From contig OX465598.1 in NCBI GenBank assembly GCA_950022295.1, positions 114,249,001 through 114,313,000 on the forward strand: a stretch of 64,000 nt of DNA. Direction: 5' to 3'. The notes beneath the pieces are model-generated. The model saw only the letters and a program-made list of their open reading frames with translations, was not told the origin of the DNA and did not search any database. How positions within the stretch are numbered: the first letter of the stretch is position 1; each line of letters starts with the position of its first letter. The translations under genes and the position numbers were made by a program. This DNA comes from Bromus sterilis. Lineage: Eukaryota > Streptophyta > Magnoliopsida > Poales > Poaceae. Positions 57,906 to 64,000 of this stretch are shown one piece after another.

Positions 57906-58425
57906 TGGCTATATATACCCCTCCCCGAGCAGAGCACTCCACTACCCTGTTTTTTCGTGGAGTGTCAGGGGAGGGATTTGTGGTGCTCTAGCTCCCCTCC
58001 TATGCACATGAGGTGTTTGATTAAATGCGCGAGCCACACTACTTAAGCTTTCTCCTCTCCAAACTCGACCTCCAAGCTCCATTTTCCTCAAGATTTGTCT
58101 AGGTTTAGCGATCCGTCACATCTCGTTCCCGTCTTACCCACCGTCGATCACCCGCGCCGATCTCGTCGCCGGCACCACCGTGGTAAGCCTCTTATTCTTG
58201 TCTTTCTTCTAAAAGAAAATAATTCTTACTTTTATTACTTTTCTAATTTTCTAATTTTTATTATTGCTTGTTATTATATAGTGCAATGGTTATGGTATCC
58301 GCACATGTCGGCCCTCGTCCTATCTATGATTCGGATGTGGTATATATTATCTTTTATAACTATTTGGTTCATTTATTGTTTATGACAATTATGCCGACCA
58401 ACGTGACATAGAATTTATTTATCTA

Positions 58426-58732
58426 GGATTTATGTGAACCGGAAATTCCAACCGACCCTATTGTCGAGAGGTTAAATTTATTTGAAGAATAAAACAATTA
58501 CTTGAAGGAAAAAATAAAAAAAATGGAGAAGGAGAAGATGATATTGGAGTTGCATGTTGCGGATGTCGTGGATGGTCACAAGATCAAGATGGATGCAATG
58601 CGCTTGAAGATTAGAAAGATTAGAAAATATGCCATTCATAGCGAGGCTTGGTATCATTATGCCGTTGGATCAATTGTTACCTTGGTTGCGATTATGATCG
58701 CATTTGTTGTTGCATTGAAATGTTTTATATAG
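58426..58732 (+). pseudogene. Small coiled-coil/membrane protein of CACTA-2
   Basis: The last 76 codons (58502-58732) are open: a Lys/Glu-rich helix (KEKIKKMEKEKMILELHV), a basic stretch (MRLKIRKIRKYAIH) and one hydrophobic C-terminal span (GSIVTLVAIMIAFVVALKCF) typical of a tail-anchored membrane segment. Upstream in the same frame DLCEPEIPTDPIVERLNLFEE precedes a TAA at about 58490, so the frame once started earlier. It lies just before the transposase gene on the same strand. I recall similar proteins in grass CACTA elements; their function is unknown to me. Confidence 0.55.
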
Positions 58733-58903
58733 TTTCAATGTATGGTTTAATTACATGCTCTGGAGATCTACATGTTGTTCAATGAGAACTATGTATGTAC
58801 TTTGGTTTTAATGTGATGATGAACTTCTATTAATTTGGTCACTTATCTATTCATGATGTTCTGTAATGGTTTTTGACACGCTTAATTATATATAATGCAT
58901 GTA

Positions 58904-60534
58904 GATGAACCGACAATGGATGTACGGTGACAGACACACCTCCAAGTACATTAAGGGTGTGCATGAGTTTCTCGAACTGGCTGAGGCAAACAAGCAGAAT
59001 GGTTTTATGTGTTGTCCATGCCCTACATGTGGGAATATGAAGTCTTACTCTGACCGGAAAACCATTCACGCCCACCTTCTTTAAGGGATTCATGCCACAC
59101 TATAATGTTTGGACCAAGCACGGAGAAATAGGGGTTATGATGGAAGACGACGAAGAAGAAGAGTACGATGACAACTATGTACCCCCTGAATACGGTGATG
59201 CTGCAACGGGGGAAGCGAACGATGTGCCCGATGAAGATCAAGAGGAACCGGACGATGTGCCCGATGATGATCTCCGCTGGATCATTGTTGATGCAAGGAT
59301 ACGGTGTGAAAGTGAAAAGGAGAAGATGAAGTTCGATCGGATGTTAGAGGATCACAAAAAAGGGTTGTACCCTAATTGCGAAGAGGCATCACAAAGCTCG
59401 GTACTGTACTGGAATTGCTGCAATGGAAGGCAGACAATGTTGTGTCTGACAAAGAATTTGAGAAGCTACTAAAAATATTTAATAAAAACTTCCAAAGGAT
59501 AACGAATTGCCCGACACTACGTACGCAACAAAGAAAAGGCCGTATGCCCTCTAGGATTGGAGATGCAGAAGATACATGCATGCCCTAATGACTGCATCCT
59601 CTACCGCGGTGCGTACGAGGATTTGCATGCCCGGTATGCGGTGCATTGTGGTATAAGATCAGACGAGATGACCCTGGTGATGTTGACGGCGAGCCCCGCA
59701 GGAAGAGGGTTCCTTCCAAGGTGATATGGTATGCTCCTATAATACCACGGTTGAAACGTCTGTTCAGAAACAATGAAGACCGTAAGAAAGACGGGAATTT
59801 GAGACACCGCACTGATGGGTCACAATGGAGAAAGATCGAGAGAAAGTACCGGGATAGGTTTGGACATGACCCAAGGAACATATGGTTTGGTTTAAGCGCG
59901 GATGGCATTAATCCTTTCGGGGAGCAGAGGAGCAATCACAGCACCTGGCCCGTGACTCTATGTATGTTTAACCTTCCTCCTTGGATGTGCATGAAGCGGA
60001 AGTTCATTATGATGCCAATTCTCATCCAAGGCCCTAACAAACCCGGAAACGACATTGATGTGTACCTAAGGTCATTAGTTGAAGAACTTTTACAGCTGTG
60101 GAATAGAAACGGTATACGTGTGTGGGATGAGCACAAACAGGAGGAATTTGACTTGCATGCGTTTCTTTTTGTAACCATCAATGATTGGCCTGCTCCCAGT
60201 AACCTTTCAGGACAGACAAACAAGGGATACCATGCATGCACTCACTATTTAGCTGACACCGAAAGTATATACTTGGACAACTGAAGGAAGAATGTGTACC
60301 TGGGGCATCGTCGATTTCTTCCGACCAACCATCGATGTCATAAGAAAGGCAAGCATCTCAAAAGCGAGGCAGATCACCGGAAGAAGCCCTCCATGCATAC
60401 CGGTGATCACGTACTTGCAAATGTCAATGATTTACATGTAATATTTGGAAAGAGTCCCGGTGGACTATATGTTCCGAATGACGACGAGGGACGCGCACCC
60501 ATGTGTAAGAAGAAATCTATATTTTGGGACCTAC
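58904..60534 (+). pseudogene. CACTA-2 TNP2 transposase, N-terminal half
   Basis: Starts MNRQWMYGDRHTSKYIKGV; the Cys/His transposase-associated domain follows (FMCCPCPTCGN, KTIHAHLL), then an acidic linker, zinc-type text, KRVPSKVIWYAPIIPRLKRLF, the TNP2 landmarks SADGINPFGEQRSNHSTWPV and MFNLPPWMCMKRKF, and VWDEHKQEEFDLHAFLFVTINDWP with LSGQTNKGYHACTHYL, where a Cys usual in this last motif is Tyr. Damage: a stop near 59083, frameshifts near 59395 and 59600, a stop at 60282. It ends at KKSIFWDL, cut by T3. It retains exactly the part that CACTA-1 has lost. Confidence 0.85.
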
Positions 60535-60981
60535 TGACGAGGGGGTGACCCCACGACTCCTACAGATAGGCCTACCCGGTGTCCCTGAAGATAGAAGGCC
60601 CATGAAGACCCGCCTGGACCCTCCTTGGCCCGCTAATTGGCACCGACGTAGGAGTCTGCGACTCACAAGGAAGGTGCGAAGACCTGCCGTACGGAGCAAG
60701 CTAGGGTTAGGAAAGCTTACCCGTAAACGTAGATGAACTCCCCGAGACCTAGCCCAGTATATAAGGGCTAGGAGGGGCGACGCCAAAGGCATCCAATATC
60801 ATCTTTAACCCTAGACTTGAGCGCTCCATCCTGGGCATCCACTATAATCGCATCTCCCCCATCAATAATATCGAGCAGGAATGTGTCCTCATGTTTGCCG
60901 ACGAGCTATCGTCCAACCTGTTCCTCTCATGACTAACCCAGGGTCCCTGACCATGGGATTTGCTGGGGTTGATCCCCGTCA
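60535..60981 (+). repeat. 5' LTR of Tat element T3
   Basis: TGACGAGGGGG...GATCCCCGTCA, 447 bp, with TATATAAGG at 60758-60766. It matches the T1 LTR at 31453-31896 in order and landmarks. Inserted into the transposase of CACTA-2. Confidence 0.9.
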
Positions 60982-60983
60982 AT

Positions 60984-61001
60984 TGGCGCCGTCTGTGGGA
61001 A
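60984..61001 (+). other. Primer-binding site of T3
   Basis: TGGCGCCGTCTGTGGGAA two bases after the LTR; the first nine bases fit the common gypsy tRNA-Asp site. Confidence 0.8.
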
Positions 61002-62734
61002 CTACACAGGTTGGGATCACAAACTCGACGGTCCCGTCTTCAGCAAGCCACAACTCAAGGGCAAGGACCAGATCTAGCCCACTCGAAGGATTCAAGATCA
61101 CGGAGAACATCTCTGCCACCCCATCAAGATCGCTCGGGCTACAGCTGTGCCAGGACCGATACTACAGTAACGGCCAAGTGCAGCGTCAGCAGCGAAGGAA
61201 TCAACGACCCAGAAGAACGGCGAGAGGCCTCTACGAAGGAATTCCACTCGACGAACCGCGACGCGCAGCGGAGGACTCGCAAATCTTTCGACAACCCACC
61301 GCCGCCCGAGCACCCGCCGCACATCAAGATGATGACTACAAGATCGAAACCAGCGATCAGCAGAACCATCGCCAAGGAAGAAGGAATCGACGACCCAAAA
61401 GGCGCACACGGGAGATCTACGGCGAGGCCCCACTGAACGAGCCACGTCACGCAGCCGTGGAACCGACAGCCACTCGACGACACGCCGTCACACGAGCACC
61501 TGCCGCCATCCAGGATAGCGACTCCGAGACACCGGTGGGCGAGTACTATGACCCAGATCGAAGGCCAGATGAGTTCGCCCACCTCATCAAGAACAAGGAT
61601 ATGAGTCGAGGAATCGAAACCGACCCTCGTTTCCACGAACACCCGGAGGATCACGAGCAAATCTTCAGAATCTCAAGTAGGAAGAGGCACGCCGGATCTA
61701 GAAAACTCACGGTTAGAGAGCAGCTAGCAGGACCCTGCATGATCCAGAACTTCGAGGATGACTGGGGACGCGTCAGGTCAGGTCACACTTTGGGAGACTG
61801 CCATTTGTTCAACGAGCTAGCCGATGACCTCAAGAAGGAGAAGCAGAAAGAAGACAAGTGCAGCCGGCGACCCGAACAATCACCGCCTTCAAGCCCGGAA
61901 GGACGTCACAGCCCGCTGCAAGGACAGGTGCTCATGATCCAACAGGGAAGGGTGCCGCAAGCACAACGTGACGCCTACACCCTGCAAGCTAGAGAAACCG
62001 AGAGCATAAATATAGTCGAAGTCTACCAGCTACATGATGCGGAGACCAGCATCACGTTCTCACAGGACGACCATCCACCCACAGTCCCAAGACCGGGGCA
62101 CGCGCCCCTGGTGCTCGATGCACAAATCAGAGGGTACGACATCGATAGGGACTTCCTGGACGGAGGCAGCAGCATGAATATCATCTTCGCCAGCACCCTG
62201 CAAAAGATGCTAATCCCACGATCAGTATGGAACAAATCGAGCACCGTGTTACACGGGGTAGTCCCAGGAGAAGCAGCCACATCCCTCGGAGTCGTCCAAC
62301 TTGAAGTTGTCTTCGGCAACCGACGCAACTTCGCAAACCACGTCCTCGAGTTCGAAGTACTCGACTGGCAATCGCAGTATCACGCCATATTGGGACGGCC
62401 AGCATTCGCGCAGTTCATCGCGGTTCCACACTACGTCTACCTCAAGCTCAAGATGCCAGGATCAACGGGAGTCCTCACGATCAACGGAAGCTTCATCAAA
62501 TTAGATCAATGTGACCGTGACTTTCACAAAATCTCCGACACATTCGGAGCCGAACAAGAACTCAGAGAAATATCCATGGTGATGGACAAGAGTACCTTCC
62601 CATCGGTGAGCCAAAGCGAATCTAAGGAGTACGGGCGCGACTTCAGCATCGACAACGACACAGTCACTCACCAAGTGCACCCGACGGACCCGGACAAAAC
62701 AGTCCGCGTGTACGCCCACCTACCAGAGGAGTAG
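61002..62734 (+). CDS. T3 gag (capsid missing) and protease
   Basis: One uninterrupted frame to the stop at 62732-62734; the start is unclear because it runs open from the LTR. The N-terminal half is Arg/Gln-rich with two related blocks (RRNQRPRRTARGLYE and RRNRRPKRRTREIYG). A remnant of the zinc-knuckle-like SGHTLGDCHLFNELADDL follows, but the usual Tat capsid helices before it are not present, implying an in-frame deletion. The protease has FLDGGSSMNIIFA at the active-site position (about 62150) and the shared YHAILGRPAFAQF. It corresponds to the T1 fragment at 1-315. Confidence 0.75.
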
Positions 62735-63986
62735 GCGACGGCTCTCGTCGCTTTCCTTCGAGATGAGTGGGAAACATTCGCCTGGTGCCCAACCGACATG
62801 CCTGGAATACCACGCGAATTCGCGGAGCACACCCTACGCATCAAGCAAAACACGAAGCCGGTGAAGCAAGCTCTGAGACGATTCTCGGAGCCCAAGCGCA
62901 GAGCAATTGGAGAGTAAGTCAACCGGTTACTCGACGCCCAGTTCATCCGAGAAACAAAGAAAGCCACCTGGATAGCCAACCCAGTGCTGGTGCCCAAGAA
63001 AGACACGAACGTGTTGCGCATGTGTGTCGACTACGGACCAGTCAACAAGCATTGCCCGAAGGACCACTTGCCCCTGCCTAGAATCATCAGATAATCGACT
63101 CGACAGCAGGGTGCGATCTACTTTCCTTTCTTGATGCCTACTCAAGATACAACCAGATCAGGATGAAGGAAGAAGACGAGGAGCACACATCGTTCATCAC
63201 CCCCTATGGCGTATTCTGCTACAGGACCATGCCCTTCGGGCTCAAGAACGCAGGCGCCACATACCAGCGAATGATGCAGGCCTGCCTGAAAGAGAAAATC
63301 GGAAGAAATGTGCAAGTCTATGTGGACGACATCGTCATCAAGACCTACAAAGCAGCCACACTACTCGACGACCTGCGCGAAACCTTCGCAGCGCTCAACA
63401 AATACAGAATCAAACTCAACCCAAAGAAGTGCGCATTCGGCGTACCGGCGGGGAGAAGCTGCTCGGCTATATGGTCTCTGCCCGAGGAATCGAGGCAAAC
63501 CTTGAGAAAGTCCAAGCCATCGCCCGAATGCAAGAACCAACCGACGTCAAAGGAGTACAGAAGCTCACTGGAAGACTCGCAGCCCTAAGCCGCTTCATTA
63601 GCAGGCTGGGAGAACGCACGCTGTCTTTCTATCAGCTGCTCAGGAAAGGAGAGAAATTCGAGTGGACGGAGGAAGCCCGCTAAGCATTCGCGGACCTGAA
63701 AAAGACACTATCGACCCCACCAATCCTGGCGGTAGCCAAGGAACGAGAGAAGCTATACCTCTACGTGGCAGCACGTAACAGTGTAGTAAGCACAGCGCTC
63801 GTTGTCGAACGCACAGAAGAAGGCAAGGTCCAGAGCATCCAGAGACCAATCTACTACCTCAGCATGCTCCTGACCAAATCCCAGCAGCGGTACCCGCATT
63901 ATCAGAAGCTACTACTGGCCGTCATCATGACCTCAAGAAAGGTTTCCCACTACTTCGACGAGCACCCTATCACAATCGTGAGAATC
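62735..63986 (+). pseudogene. T3 reverse transcriptase and RNase H, broken
   Basis: RT N-terminus with FIRETKKATWIANPVLVPKKD and DYGPVNKHCPKDHLPLPRI, then a frameshifted patch near 63090-63120, FITPYGVFCYRTMPFGLKNAGATYQRMM, the catalytic VYVDDIVIKTY (about 63315), LNPKKC, a frameshift near 63455, the connection region LTGRLAALSRFISRLGERTLSFY, and RNase H text SVVSTALVVERTEEG, PIYYLSMLLT. Stops at about 62918 and 63682. Cut at 63986 by the start of another LTR. Confidence 0.85.
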
Positions 63987-64000
63987 TGATGTCTACGCAC
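63987..64000 (-). repeat. Edge of a further Athila-like LTR
   Basis: TGATGTCTACGCAC at the window edge is the reverse complement of the last bases of LTR B (GCGTAGACATCA), placed in the middle of T3 RNase H. It is most likely the first bases of an inverted B-type insertion; only 14 bases are visible. Confidence 0.6.

Larger units (their letters stand above)
57662..60534 (+). mobile_element. CACTA-2, left part of a second CACTA element
   Basis: Begins CACTAGTAGAAAACAGGGCT, the typical grass CACTA end, different from CACTA-1, with subterminal motifs of the GTCCCGGTTCGT / AACCGGGAC type (57710-57900). It then carries a small membrane-protein gene and the first half of a TNP2 transposase, both on the plus strand. 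It is cut at 60534 by the LTR of T3, and the right half is outside the window if it still exists. Confidence 0.88.

Noticed and set aside
61139..61660. Minus-strand frame of 173 codons in T3
   Set aside because: Complement of the T3 gag-protease frame; no domain.
1..64000. tRNA, rRNA or intact host protein-coding genes
   Set aside because: None seen; all longer frames resolve into transposable-element proteins or shadows.

Overview
This window looks like intergenic DNA of a large, repeat-rich grass genome, most likely a pooid such as a Triticeae or oat relative. The grounds are Tat- and Athila-type Ty3/gypsy elements, Ty1/copia elements with long LTRs, CACTA transposons with dense subterminal repeats, a Stowaway-type MITE end, plant intron signals, and no host gene, rRNA or tRNA that I can support. 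Family identity is inferred from protein motifs read by eye, and no database search was run.

Layout. A Tat-type gypsy element (T1, + strand) runs from before base 1 to its 3' LTR at 31453-31896. It is split three times. An inverted, truncated Athila-like element A (about 311-5453) replaces part of its protease-RT region. A complete 10.7-kb CACTA transposon (6257-16912, TSD AGT) sits in its RNase H region. A complete copia element J (19234-28581, TSD GCACT) sits inside a 71-bp tandem array downstream of its integrase. T1's 3' region also carries an antisense reading frame (29465-30085) that resembles a plant B3 DNA-binding domain and has its own upstream TATA motif.

From 31897 to 35521 come a fragment of another gypsy element (D, - strand) and the 3' end of an Athila-like element (B, + strand). 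A second Tat element (T2, - strand) follows in pieces at 35522-35687, 49228-51752, 53637-54204, 54205-54658 and 56311-56346. It is interrupted by the Athila-like element C (35688-49227, TSD TCCAC), a solo LTR S2 (51753-53636, TSD GTCGT) and a solo LTR S3 (54659-56305, TSD GTACC). A further 4.9-kb TG...CA unit S1 (36031-40918, TSD AAATT) lies inside the 3' LTR of C. From 56347 to the end there are a copia fragment K, the left part of a second CACTA (57662-60534), a third Tat element T3 (60535 onward), and at 63987 the first bases of one more Athila-like LTR.

Functionally the window is a graveyard. The CACTA-1 transposase lacks its catalytic middle, copia J has near-identical LTRs but a decayed polyprotein, and elements A and C carry gag-protease but no RT or integrase. 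T1, T2 and T3 carry stops, frameshifts or deletions. Any mobility in these families must be supplied in trans. The best leads are the antisense B3-like gene in T1, the promoter-proximal VNTR that differs between the two LTRs of J, the gag-protease-only layout shared by A and C, and the large hairpin plus shared upstream motif in CACTA-1.
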